Origin: Agelaius tricolor
Taxonomy: Eukaryota; Chordata; Aves; Passeriformes; Icteridae
Reading direction: 5' to 3'
Assembly (NCBI GenBank): GCA_023055355.1
Contig: JALJCS010000030.1
Coordinates: forward strand, 682,001-746,000
DNA: 64,000 nt
Both the position numbers and the translations under genes were made by a program. Of the stretch, positions 37,490 through 48,161 are shown piece after piece. Each line of letters opens with the position of its first letter. The first letter of the stretch is position 1. The notes beneath the pieces are model-generated. The model had not been told where the DNA came from. It saw only the letters and a program-made list of their open reading frames with translations, and searched no databases.

Positions 37490-38759
37490 TGTCTTGGTTC
37501 AGGGCAAATTTTGGGGAGAACCCCCAAAGGGGCTCCTCTAGGAAAGCAGATTCATTTGGCCCCTCCCCTATGAAATATTAATCCCAATATTACCGGGTGG
37601 GACGTGCCTGGGCTCGTCTGACCCTTGCTGCTGGGCCAAAGGCGGCAGCTGTGATGTTTCACCTCAGAGATACATTTGGCCGGCTGCATCCTGCAGCTGG
37701 GCACTCGCAACAAATCCAGGCATAGTAGAAACTCAGTTGACCTCTGGTGGAAAAGGTTCAGGGGACGGTGAAGAGAAAAAGGAGAGGATTCTGCTGTAGA
37801 GTTTTAATCCAGAGTTTATTCCAGGATGACAGACCTCTGAATCTTGTAACAGCTCCCAACAGAATCCAGACCACGTGGTCCCGTCTCCTTTTCAGGCCGG
37901 GGACAGGGGGAGGGGAAGGCACAGGTGAGCCACCAACCAGGTGGGAGGAGGGGAAGGCTCAAAGGATAAAGACACTTGGACAGGCCAATGAGCCCGGACC
38001 TGAGGGGCATCTTTTGAACTTCTGCCAACCACACCATGACCCTGCTGGAATGTTAAGATTGATGGACAGCACTTAGCAGGAGGGCAAAGGGGGAGGGGAA
38101 AGGACAGGTTTCACCTATCCCAACACCTGAGGGATTTTCCTGTTTCCTGAAACAGGAAATGGCGTCACACTGCAACACTCCCCCCAACCGGTCCAGGAGA
38201 AAATAGCTCCTTGGAAAGAGGTGGAAAAAACCTGTTTATTAAACAATAAAACCTAAACAATATTGAACAATAAAACCCCTTGTTGCTCCAAAAGAGATGA
38301 CAAACTGAGAAAGTCCCCTCCCTGGGTTGCAGTTCAGCTCACACAGGCTCTTATCAGTCCCTCCGGTGCTGGAAATGTTGCGGGCCGGGCCCGGCCTGGT
38401 GGGCCACAGGTGCTAGCTGCCGGTGCTCTTCTGGGTGTTCAGTCCAGAGCAGGTTTCAAGAGGTCCAAAGAAAAGGGAAAAAAGAAAAGAAACCACAGTC
38501 CAGGGAACTTCCTTGCCTCAGCAAGCTAAAACTAACTAAAAGCAAAGGAGAGCTCTGTCCCACTGTCTGTTCATCCCCAGACAACACAGTCCAGGAGCAG
38601 GAATGTGGAGGAGTGAGTGCAGTGTCTGAAAACAAACTGCTGCTTCTTCTCTCCCCCCTTCACTCTCTGCAACAAGTCTTAAAGGTGCAAAACTTATGAT
38701 GCAGCATAAACAGAACAAGATGATTGGGGTTAAAAGCATCGTATAGTCAGCTTAGGACA
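37490..38759 (-). mobile_element. Solo LTR of the TGTCCTGGTTTAGGGC family, copy 4, inside the 5' LTR
   Basis: Starts tgtcttggttcagggc and ends cttaggaca, with a perfect ACTCC duplication at 37485-37489 and 38760-38764. The empty site is preserved in the 3' LTR (ctatactccctctctc near 48947), which proves the insertion. It carries a further 609-bp LTR; without that it is about 655 bp. Minus-strand AATAAA near 38235. Confidence 0.92.
37569..38177 (-). mobile_element. Second-level nested solo LTR with 6-bp duplication (CTCCCC)
   Basis: Foreign 609-bp segment, beginning tatgaaatattaatccc and ending cactgcaaca, flanked by CTCCCC at 37563-37568 and 38178-38183. On the minus strand it begins TGTTGCAGTGTGACGCC, a normal LTR start, and contains AATAAA (seen as gagtttattcc near 37812). 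The other end carries an extra TA before the expected CA terminus. The 6-bp duplication suggests an ERVK-type element. Confidence 0.8.
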
Positions 38760-38837
38760 ACTCCCTCTCTCTTTCTCCCCCTCTTTTCTATTCTTTTGCT
38801 CTCCCTAATTCCTTTCATGCATTTGCTGTGGTCATTC

Positions 38838-38843
38838 TATAAA
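38838..38843 (+). promoter_or_regulatory. TATA box of the 5' LTR
   Basis: TATAAA within gtcattctataaaggtgc, about 110 bp before the LTR end. The same box is at 49028-49033 in the 3' LTR, so it is a conserved LTR promoter element. Confidence 0.65.
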
Positions 38844-38959
38844 GGTGCATTTGTTTGGATTGATACTGCAGTCCCCTTTCCGTGTTGTCTGTTGCACTCC
38901 CAGATCAGTTAACCAACCATCACCACCCCCATTGGTATGAGCGGATCGTGACATTAAAT

Positions 38960-38977
38960 TGGCATCATGGACAGGAT
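38960..38977 (+). other. Primer-binding site
   Basis: TGGCATCATGGACAGGAT begins six bases after the 5' LTR and starts with the TGG that pairs with a tRNA CCA end. I cannot assign the tRNA species confidently. Confidence 0.5.
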
Positions 38978-39401
38978 TCTGATCGACAGAAGGGTCTGCA
39001 AGGCTGTTTGTAGTCTGTAACAGGGGAAGGACGATTTGCTTCAGCCACACCTAGCCCCTCATCGCGAAAGGGTTGAACGAAGCTGGAAAGCAAGGAAAGC
39101 TCTTTGAATTTCCCACAAACTGCGCACGCCCAGGTGAAATACGCCCCCATACTCTATTGAGGGTTCTGTCTTTAGAATTTCCCAAAAAATCTCTTAGCGC
39201 AAAAGGGGAAACTGTTTTTGTTTATGTGTGAATTTGGACTGTCTGGGAAGGAAGGGACAACTTGAAGGAACTAAGCAGGGCCTCCCAGGGAGATTTGGTC
39301 TCTTCACCCAGCCAGGGAAGCAAAGGGGAGCACAGCAAAGGCTGTGAGATTGTCTAACTTAAGTTTGCACCTCCCTGTCATGGTTTTGGTCCCTTCATAA
39401 A

Positions 39402-41370
39402 ATGACTGAAAACTCTAGCACAAAAGTTACAGCTGAATTTTCTGCTCTGCTTGCTAAATAGAATGCCAAGCCTTCTCCAAGGGGGGAGGTTTGGGCAGAG
39501 AACAGCTGGTTTAATTTAGAAAATGTCATAGATAGAATTTGTTCTTTACAACATGAAACAGAAGTTAAACTGGGCAAAAATAAAACCATCCTCTGCTCAG
39601 TTTTGGCAGCTTGTCTCACAGCAGCCATAGAAACCCTTTTTAAGCAAAGAAACGAGGAAATAGCAAGAATAGATTCCTTTCAAAACCTAGTTGAAATTTT
39701 GCAGAAAGAATTAAAGGAAGATAGAAATGAGATCTATATGTTGCCAGCTGCCCTTAGAGAGGAACTTGCTAAGAATTCACATCCTACTGATTCCTCTACA
39801 GAGCCAGAGGAAAAGGAAACTCCTGACTTGAAACAAATCTATCCCCGTCAGGAACTTGAGGCAGTAAAAAATTGGAGAGACTACTGCTGTCCTCGCTTGA
39901 GACCCTTGGTTCAAACAGAATAGAACTATATTAATGATGAGGATTGTTGGAATGTTGGGGGACATAAGACAGATGATGCACTTTGGACCTGGTTAACATA
40001 AGAGATTTGAAAACAGGATGCCTTGGCATAAACAAACGGAACTTTGAAAATTCGACCTGGATTGCAAGAAGATTAAATCAAACGGGTTTACTGGAAAAAG
40101 AAAATCCCATGAAACTCTGCAAGCAAGAGATGTTGTTATATGCGTAAGTTTGTGTATGTGATTTTAACCTAATCATTGTAGTACACATTACTAGTCTCCC
40201 TGCAATGGTATGTAAGTGCTTGTATCCCGCAATCAAATTGGATTCTGATTACCGAGTGGGTCTCCCTGTCTCTCTGCATTGCCGAAAGAGGATCTTGACC
40301 CACCTATCACAACTAAACAAATACCGTTCAGTGCTACCGAATTAGCTAAGCTGTCAAAAGAATTTGGGCGCCTCCCACAAGAATCAGAGACAAATATGTC
40401 CTCCGAGTGTCCCTCGATGGTGGAGATCAAATTAAATTAACTGGAGGCCAGTGGGTACTGGGGACATGGAGCCTTCTTCACAACAGGAGATAAGGAGGTA
40501 AGCGTGATGCATGGTCCCTGACACAGGGTGCGTCTTTCTGGGCCGGGAGAATGAATCCTTTGGAAAGGGGTGACCCCCTGGCAATCGTTGACACCACCGA
40601 CCAGCTCTTAGAAAGTGTCCACAAAGCCGCCTGCCTGCAAAAGATTCATGAAAAGAAATTAGTTCCTGGTTTTGAAGGCCCAATGCAATTACCTGTGAAG
40701 CCAGAACTAATGACCGATTGAACTCGTGGGCTTCCAGAAACACTTAAACATACAGCAATGACTCTACAGAAAACCATAATGGCTTTGAATCCTGTAGAAA
40801 GACTAGATAAGATTCCTCAGGAATTCCCCTGGCCAAAGTGGACCTAGAGATCCTGGCTTCACTCCCTACTCTTCCCCCTCACAGCCCTCAGCTTCTCAAT
40901 CTGATTCACCTGCCAGTAGCCATAAAGTTTGGACATGAGCTGAAGTTGCAGTAGATCTGATTAATTATTGTAGACAATATGGACCTATAAAAACCCCGGC
41001 ATAGAAATCAGAAAATAACAAAGGTGTTTGGTTTATTGGGGCTCCTCACAGTGAAAATATAGAGAAAGGAAAACAGATCTCTAACTGCCACCGTTGGTGG
41101 TTGTTGGGAATTCAAAAGTGGGTCCCCAAAGAGGTGATGGATGGTTTGCCCCTTGATAAATTGCAGAAAATAATAAATAATTGGCACCAGCGAAAACCGA
41201 ATCCATTGGCTCAACCCAGTGCACCCCTCCCTTCTCAGGGACAAAAACTAACCCTCCCCCAGCCTCTCCCACAGAACACAGGCAGTGAACCAAAACCAAC
41301 AGGGTTTTCGGGAAACAAATCTCTCTGCCGCTTACAGGGGGGCAAAGGGGCGGAGCGTGGGTTTATTTAA
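39402..41370 (+). pseudogene. gag: gag of the ERVL-like provirus
   Basis: The likely start is the ATG at 39402 (MTENSSTKV...), broken by a TAG about 20 codons in. The frame then continues open to 39923 with a coiled-coil-like, Glu/Lys-rich stretch (NLVEILQKELKED). Downstream to 41370 it is recognisable only in pieces with many stops and frame changes. Open pieces lie at 41101-41370 and, in fragments, at 40270-40850 (a LQKIHEKKLVPGFEGP stretch). Assignment rests mainly on its place between the primer-binding site and the protease. No zinc knuckle is evident. Confidence 0.65.
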
Positions 41371-41372
41371 GA

Positions 41373-41654
41373 ATGCTCACTAAAAATAAATCAGGATATA
41401 TATTAAGCCCAGCTATCACGGGCCTCCACAGGCTACTAGTAACCTTTTTGATTGACATTGGGGCTCAAATCTCTGCACTGACAAAAAAGGATGCCCAGAG
41501 GTGTGGAATTGTTCCAACTAAGAGACAATGCTGTGTTCTTAATGCTCTGGGAACTACAGAATCTATGAATGTTGCCTTAGCCAAACTGAGGCTCCCTGGA
41601 AATGAGCATCAACTAGTCATCAAAATGGTAATTGGGAACATTCCAAATAATTGA
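41373..41654 (+). pseudogene. pro: Retroviral aspartic protease region
   Basis: 93 open codons with the protease active-site segment LIDIGAQISAL. The catalytic Asp is present, but the second position is Ile instead of the usual Thr or Ser, which would be expected to disable the enzyme. The downstream hydrophobic pattern fits a retropepsin. It lies just before RT, the normal order, and ends at a TGA. Confidence 0.75.
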
Positions 41655-42929
41655 TTAGGAATGGGTGTCCTTGGAATGGTGTCCTCCCTAGGAATGGGAG
41701 GCAGTGGGAAGACTCTGAGGGATTTCTGTGGTCTTTTGGCACACTGCCACTTAACATTAGGCTGCTTCAAACCGCACCCTCCCTACCCTATAATCAAACA
41801 ACTCATGTAAAACAATACCCTCTACCTTCTGGTGCCAGAGAAGGTATCAAAGCGGTTCTACAGGACTTGAGAAACCAAGGGGTAATAATTCACACACATT
41901 CTCCTTTTAATTCACCGGTATGGCCAGTCTGAAAAGCCAGTGGAAAGTGGAGATTAACAGTAGATTTTCACAGGCTTAAAGCCAACACAGACCCTCTTAC
42001 AGCACTGGTCCCAAACTTAGCTGAATTAATAACATCAATTCAAGAAAAGGCTCACTCAATCATGGCAATGGCAACTATGGATGTCAAAGACATCTTCCTT
42101 ATGATACCTATACAGCCAGAAGATATAGGGACCATTTTGCCTTCACATGGGAAAGGACAGCAATACACTTGCACTAGGCTTCCCCAAGGCAACAAACACT
42201 CCTCCACTTTGGCCCACCATGCTTTAGTTGAGGAATTAGAAAAAATACCCAAACCTGATCCTGCTGATCCTGTAGCTGATAATCAATACATTTAAGACAC
42301 TCGGGGGGGGTGGTGGGGAGGGGGGGAAGGATGAAATAGAGGTAGTAGGGAAACATCAGCAGAAAATAATCTCTCACTTAAAAAGTCTTGATTTGCAGAT
42401 ACCCGCAGAGAAAATTCAGAAACCTTCTCAGGAAGTGAAGATTTTGAGAATTTGGTGGAAAGGAGGCATGACATGTATTCCACCCGATACCCTAACCTCT
42501 TTAGTAGATCAGTTTCAAAGGCCTGAATTGAGGAAAGATCTCCAGCAAGCTCTAGGACTATTAGTGTTCTGGAGAAAACACATCCCAGATTTCTCAATAA
42601 TTGCTAGGCCGCTTTTTAACTTGCTGAGGAAAAGGATGAAATGGGATTGGACTCCTTCTCAGGAAGAAGCATTGCAATTACTGATTTTTGAGGCAACAGC
42701 TCACCAAGCACTAGGCCCTATCCATCCCACAGATCCCTTTCAGGTGGAATGGGGATTTGCCTCCTCAGGGCTATCAGTACACATTTGGCAGTGGGGTCCT
42801 GAGTGTCCAACGGGGCCTCTTGTTTTTTATTCCTGTGGTTTCAAAGATGCTGAGAAAAGATACACTACCTGGGAAAAGGGGTTGTTTGTAGTTAGCTTAG
42901 CTCTCCTAGAAGAGGAAAAAATTGCATGA
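41655..42929 (+). pseudogene. pol: Reverse transcriptase region of pol
   Basis: RT blocks in order: QYPLPSGAREGI and GVIIHTHSPFNSPVWPV (fingers), a stop, then GKWRLTVDFHRLKANTD, MDVKDIFLMIPIQPED (first catalytic Asp region) and RLPQGNKHSSTLAHHAL. At the catalytic Tyr-x-Asp-Asp position near 42285-42297 the frame reads Gln-Tyr-Ile-stop-Asp. A G-rich run (42302-42328) then shifts the frame. The thumb and connection follow as one open piece of 178 codons (42393-42929; LQQALGLLVFWRKHIPDFS). The enzyme is dead. Confidence 0.85.
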
Positions 42930-43029
42930 CAAGAGCTTATTGTATTAAGAAGCCCTTTCAAAGTTATCAAAATCATCAATAATGGGAGCCCCACCCCCCC
43001 CCCCCCCCAACCTGACGGGGTAGCCCAAA

Positions 43030-43650
43030 GGGCCTCAGTTAGGAAATGGTATGCTCAGATGGAAGGCTATTGTAATACCGTCTCAAGAACGGAAGATGCT
43101 GCTAAAAATCTAACAAGCCAAGGCACTGAGAGCCTGGTTAGCAGCCAAGATAAATCTGCCTCTGTAATCAAAGCTGCCCTTCCTTTCTCCCCCGAACAAG
43201 CAGCAAGTTCTTGGTTCACAGATGCCTCTGCAAAACGGGAAGGGAAGGTATGGAGATCTAGAACAGCTGTCTTACACAATTCATTTGGTGAAAGAATCAT
43301 TACCGAAGGGGAAGGCAGCGCTCAGGCTGGGGAACTCAGCTGTTTGGAGTGTTTTCCGATGTGAGGCACAGAACATTTCTCTTGCCTGCATTTACACCGA
43401 CTCTTACACAGTGTACAAAGGTTGTACCGAGTGGCTTCCTTGCTGGCAGCAAAATGATTGGGAAGTTCACAGAATTCCAGTGTGGCAAAAGGAAAAGGGG
43501 CAAGAAATTTTAGATGTTGCAAGCCAAGGAAATATTGCTATTGGTTGGGTAGCTTCTCAGCAAACAGATGGAAATCCAGCAGGAGAGTGGAAGAATAGAG
43601 CTGATGAACTAGCAAGGCTCAGCCCCCTGAAAAAGGAACTCATTCCTGAG
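43030..43650 (+). pseudogene. pol: RNase H region of pol
   Basis: Follows RT after a poly-C run at 42994-43008. Shows SWFTDASAKREGKVW (first catalytic Asp), then in another frame IYTDSYTVYKGCTEW (a further catalytic Asp), IGWVASQQTDGNP, and NRADELARL (the last acidic residue). The change from the 43059 frame to the 43222 frame marks a frameshift inside the domain. The usual His of the GWV-x-x-H segment reads Gln. Confidence 0.8.
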
Positions 43651-44560
43651 GACTGGGATCAACTATTAGAATGGCTGCATGGAAAAAGACAGCACACAGG
43701 TGCAAAAGATTTGTACAAAGAAGCTCATGCTTGTGGTTGGCTGGTTACCAGGGAAATGTGTAAAACATGCATATCAGCCTGCGAGCAATGTCACAGGTGA
43801 CTGGAGAGACATCCTTGAGAAGATGACCCTCTGCATTTAAGAAAGGGTAAAGGCTTATGGGACGCGTGGCAGGTAGACTATATTGGCCCCTTTAAGAAGT
43901 CAGGAGGTAAACACTTTGTGCTAGTAGGAGTAGAAATTGTATCTGGGTTGGTTCAAGCTGATGCTTTGAAAAGAGCTACAGGTGATAATGCTGTTAAAGC
44001 TTTGCAGGGGTGGTTTGGAACTTTCCCAAAGCCACAGGAAATTCAATCTGATCACAGGTCCCACTTCACTGCTAGAGGTGTACAGCATTGGGCAAAAGGT
44101 GAAGGAATTAAGCGGTCTTTCCACAGCCCTTTCCACTACCCTCAAGCTAAGGGGATCTTAGAAAGGACCAAGGGTTTTTTGAAAGGACTTCTGAAGCCCC
44201 GGGAGGGAAATTGGGACGATCGGTTATGGGAAGCTGTTAAAAGAATGAACAGTAGATGGGGGGGGGAATGGATGTCCCAAAATCACTGCCTTTTGCCCAA
44301 CAGCTCCAAGCATCGTTCCCTTACTACGGCGACCTGACGATTCAAAAAGTCCAGCACATTACCCTGGACAACCTGTTCTGGTGGACCTCCCTACTGTAGG
44401 GGAAGTAGCACTAGTGCTGAAAACCCCTCTGAAGAAATATGCATGGGTAGCCTCTGATGCTCTAGGGAAAGAGCATTGGATAAATACATGCTGGATAATC
44501 CTATCCATTTTAACTCTTTTCTGGCCTCAGTGGAAGGATTTCTGTTGTTTTTACTTTTAC
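43651..44560 (+). pseudogene. pol: Integrase region of pol
   Basis: The N-terminal zinc-binding region contains WLHGKRQHTGAKD and CKTCISACEQC. Two TGA stops follow, then the catalytic core: WQVDYIGPFKKSGG (first Asp), EIQSDHRSHFTARG (second Asp) and AKGILERTKGFLKG (the Glu). All three catalytic acids of the DDE triad are visible. The C-terminal part changes frame near 44260 (a GGGGGGG run) and ends near 44560, just before the env ATG. Confidence 0.88.
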
Positions 44561-44596
44561 AGAAGAACCCTGAGGAACATGAAAATCATCTGAACC

Positions 44597-46652
44597 ATGA
44601 TAACACTGGTGATGCTTTTCTGCATCCTACCACAATTCCATGGACAGGATCCTGCTGAGTGGTTGTGGTCTGAAGCTACCCTCCATCCCACTAATGTTCT
44701 AGGAGCGTATCCCAAGGGTGGCCACCCAAACCTAGAGCCTATAGTGCTGCATGACCCCCAGGTATATGGTCCAAGTGAGTGGGGATGGGATCAGAAGGAC
44801 TGGACTAGAGCCCTAACTGGAACAATTGGTGAGTCGATTGTGGAAGCATGCAGAAAAATGGAAGGATCTCTCTATGAGAAATCCACCTCCATCACAGTTG
44901 CCGGAAATTTTATGGAACCAGATGGGAAAAATGATTTGGATATCCCTTCAGCGAGACTGTGTCCTACAAACAAGTGGGAGTGTGCCAAACAAATTCCCCT
45001 TACTCTGTGTTGCTGCCAGGAGTATGTTGGTAATTACACTCTAGGTCGCAAAACGAACAATGTTGCAAGTACAAAGGATTGTAAAAATGAACCAATTGAT
45101 TGCTGGCATAATTTGACGTTAACTAAACCGACTTAAGTGACATGCCGCTGGCAAAATAACTTGACCAACCTGTTAGGTTGAAAAGGCTTAGCTCATAAAT
45201 TTAAGATAGACGCTATAACAAAACCCACGCTGAGTACCGTAGTTACATCCCAGTGGAATAGACGGGACTGAGAGCATGAAGCCCACACTGAGCACCATAG
45301 TTACACCCCAATGGGTAGAAGGGACTGAGAGCACAAAGCTGACATTGAGTACAGTAGTTACATCCGAGTGGGCAGAAGGGACTGAGAGTCCCCTTAGTCA
45401 ATGTGGCCTTGGTCCCAAGCTTTTGTTCACTTGGCAGGAATGGGAAAAACAAAAAGCCTGGCAGCTTCAAGGGGGAGTGGGAGAAGGAATTAGCCGAAGG
45501 ATTTGTGGAACTGCTTATAGCAAAGCAATCTCAATCAGTGTTTTGACAGATCAGACAAATAAGCGTGAACAGGTTTGTACGCCCCCAAGCGTACAAGACT
45601 GTTGGCACAATTTTACATTAACACAAACTGCAGAAGTAGTTTGTCTTTGGTCCAAAACTAGTGAAGGCTTTTCTTTTAAGTTGATAAGAAATGGTATGAA
45701 CCAACCTTCTACTACCACCACTCCAGCCCAAGCACCGCTTATGCTTGGGAACAGGTTTTGGAATTCTAAATAGTATTGATTCTGAAGTACTAATGGACAA
45801 ATTGGCTGCCACAAAATGGTTAGAGATTTGACCAAATTAAAACAACCACTGCAATCATCCTTATTGGCTTTGGGAACACAGCAGGGCTTGCTGTCAAACA
45901 TATTACCAGCTTGGGAAAAGGTAAATGTAAGTGATCACAAATTGGTAACTGATGCACTCGGTGCTACACCAAACAACCTTTCTTTGGCTCTTAGCTGTAT
46001 CCAGGCACAATTGTCGATGCAGTCAGTTGCTGCCTCAATGATAAGAGAAGGTGAAGGCAATTTTCCTGCTGAAATTCAGAAAAGAATTTGGGACAGTGCC
46101 ACTGATTTTGAAAGAGAATTCCAGTCCTGGTGGAACTTGGTGAATTTTACTTATCACCCCATTACAAACACAGCCACAGCTCTTGTGTTAACCGTACGCA
46201 ATGCCTCAGTGCATTTGAGATTTCCTATTATTGCATTAGGGCTAAATCATGATGGAGCTATTCCCAATCTTTCTGAACATAGACAATGGGCCCATCAAAC
46301 TGGTAAAAAATGGCAACATGTTAATTTGGAATCTTCTATTGTCCGAGAACTAGGCTTCATCTGTGAAAGTAATGCAATTCTAGCTCAAGATGCTTGTTTG
46401 GACACAGAACAAAATATCTGTCATTTTGAAATTCATCCGAACGAGACTTTCGAAACAGTCCTTAAATATATAGGCAACGGGTGTGGGTGCTTTAGAACTG
46501 CTTGTGATATGGTATTTGTAGAAAATGCAGTAGTGGATAGTAAAAATCATTCAAATTGTTGCGCTTGTAACTTTACAAAATTGAGGGATGTGATTTTTCT
46601 TCAGAAGCTCCAGTTACCTCCCATTACCTTTTTCAATCCAATTAAAGACTGA
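44597..46652 (+). pseudogene. env: env of the ERVL-like provirus, main part
   Basis: Starts with an ATG and a signal-peptide-like MITLVMLFCILPQFHG, followed by an ectodomain rich in Cys, Trp and N-glycosylation sites. The first open piece (44597-45136, 179 codons) stops at TAA. A 57-bp tandem repeat follows, then 45276-45773 and 45816-46652 (278 codons). The last piece contains a hydrophobic/helical region (LSCIQAQLSMQSVAASMIREG) and a Cys-rich cluster (CGCFRTAC, NCCACNFT). The coding sequence resumes beyond a solo LTR at 47360. I read it as class III-type Env by position, signal peptide, glycosylation pattern and C-terminal membrane region. Confidence 0.72.
45221..45390 (+). repeat. Three-copy 57-bp tandem repeat inside env
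   Basis: Units begin near 45221, 45279 and 45336. Each has the pattern acRctgagYaccRtagttac then a gggactgagag end. The period is 57-58 bp (19 codons), so copies 2 and 3 stay in frame and read as a 19-residue peptide repeat ending in EGTES. Confidence 0.85.
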
Positions 46653-46667
46653 TTCACAAACTATTAC

Positions 46668-47338
46668 TGTCCTAGGGTGACGTTATGATGCTTGTATCCC
46701 CATCCGTGTGTTCTGTTGATGCTGGTTATCATGTTCTGTGCCTTCAAGACTGGCTGTGAAGAGCGAATGTTTTGTTTTGGTTTTGCTATCAGCCGCTCCC
46801 CCACAGCTGGCGCGACACAGAGACGGGGCAGTACATGGGTGCTGCTTTTGCTTTTTGCTTTGCTTTTCGCTTTGCTCTTGCTTCGGCTTTGCTCCTGCTT
46901 TGCTCTTGCTTTTTTGCTCCTGCTCATTAGTTAGTTTAGCTAAGCAGTCCAAATTTTCCCTGGACTGTTTCTCCTTTCCCTTCTTTGGACCTACTCGGAC
47001 CTGCTCCGGACTGGGACCTGGGAAACACCGAGAGTTTGCACCTTGTGGCCAAGGTGCAGCAGCTACCCCAGCACAGGACAGACTGATAACAGAGCGAGCA
47101 CTCCCAAGAGAGACTTTCTGAAGTTGTCTACTTTTTCAGAGCGGTGAAAGAGTGGTGTCATCTGGTATTGTTCCTTTTGTGTGCTGCGGGGTGCTTTGCC
47201 TGTTACAGAAACAGGTTCTGTCCACTTGTTTCCAAGGAATCCTTCCCAACCCGGTTGGGGGGAGGGGCCGTGTGGGTTTGTTTTCTGGAGGGTCCACCTT
47301 TTGGAGGTTTTCTCCCAAATTTGCCCTAAACCAGGACA
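46668..47338 (+). mobile_element. Solo LTR of the TGTCCTGGTTTAGGGC family, copy 5, inside env
   Basis: Here in the opposite orientation to its relatives: tgtcctagggtgacg at the start and ctaaaccaggaca at the end, 671 bp. The 5-bp duplication is ATTAC (46663-46667) and TTTAC (47339-47343), one mismatch. It interrupts the env coding sequence, with env continuing on both sides, so it entered after the provirus. Confidence 0.9.
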
Positions 47339-47343
47339 TTTAC

Positions 47344-47628
47344 CTACTCCCATTGGGATGAACATTACTTTGGTAAAGCAATCTTTGCTTCATCAGGACT
47401 TCATTGAAATATTGGAGAAGATCAAGAAGAATAGACAGAAAGCACTGGTAACTGTTCATCACAATGTGAAAGAAATACACCATGTCATAGAGAGAGTAAG
47501 AAAAGATGCTGAACACAGGTGGTAGGATACTCTTTTTGGGTGGTCACCTACTGCCACAAGAGTCCTGAACAGTATGTGTCATCCCATCATTGCCCTTTTG
47601 CGTTTCGTTTTGATTGGGGTTTTTTAAT
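47344..47628 (+). pseudogene. env: env of the ERVL-like provirus, C-terminal part
   Basis: Continues env after the solo LTR. A heptad-like helical stretch (EILEKIKKNRQKALVTVHHN) is followed by a TAG at about 47523, then a membrane-proximal Trp-rich LFGWSPTAT segment and a hydrophobic stretch (PIIALLRFVLIGVF) ending at a TAA. Helix, Trp-rich region and membrane anchor in this order are typical of the end of an Env TM subunit. Confidence 0.7.
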
Positions 47629-48161
47629 CAGCAATCTTACTCATTATGAATTGGAGAATGATGAAAGAGTTAACAAAATTGATGTCTGTAATTAATGCAC
47701 ACAACTGGGCTGATGTCCTTTTCACTGTGGCCATCTCCAAGACTATTGACACAAGGCGACTATAAATGAGAGGATGTGTTTTGAAATCGTCTTCAATTTT
47801 CTTTGAAGATTATAAGAAAATTACTTTTGATTTTTGGTGAATTGTTTTGAAAAAAAATATTTTAAATGAACTGTTGTTGATTTGTTTATTGCTTTATTGC
47901 CTTTGATTATTTGTGATTAGTTTCAGATATTTGAAAAAAATGTTTTAAAATAATATGGTTTAAATTCCTGTGATTATATTTGTTTCTTGTTTCCTTACCC
48001 CCGCCTTTTTCTATCTTTTCTTTTCCTTCCCTTCTCTCTCTCTGTCTGATGTATTGTCTATGCTTTCCGGGATATGCTACCAATGTACGACAAGTACACC
48101 ACAATACTACAGAACACTGCTGATGAAGACCCTTTGAAGCCTGTCGTGAGTCACCAGGTGC
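47629..48161 (+). other. Region between env and the 3' LTR
   Basis: A/T-rich, noncoding, with a pyrimidine-rich patch at 47994-48045. No convincing polypurine tract precedes the 3' LTR; the last 20 bases (gtcgtgagtcaccaggtgc) are mixed. It may have been lost by mutation. Confidence 0.5.

Larger units (their letters stand above)
36696..38953 (+). repeat. 5' LTR of the provirus, split by nested LTRs
   Basis: Paired with 48162-49147. The native sequence is about 983 bp once the 1270-bp insertion at 37490-38759 and its 5-bp duplication are removed. The central part (about 36785-37489) is nearly identical to the 3' LTR, but the first ~90 bp and the last ~190 bp are clearly more diverged. Ends in gatcgtgaca, followed by a TTAAAT spacer and the primer-binding site. 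Confidence 0.9.
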
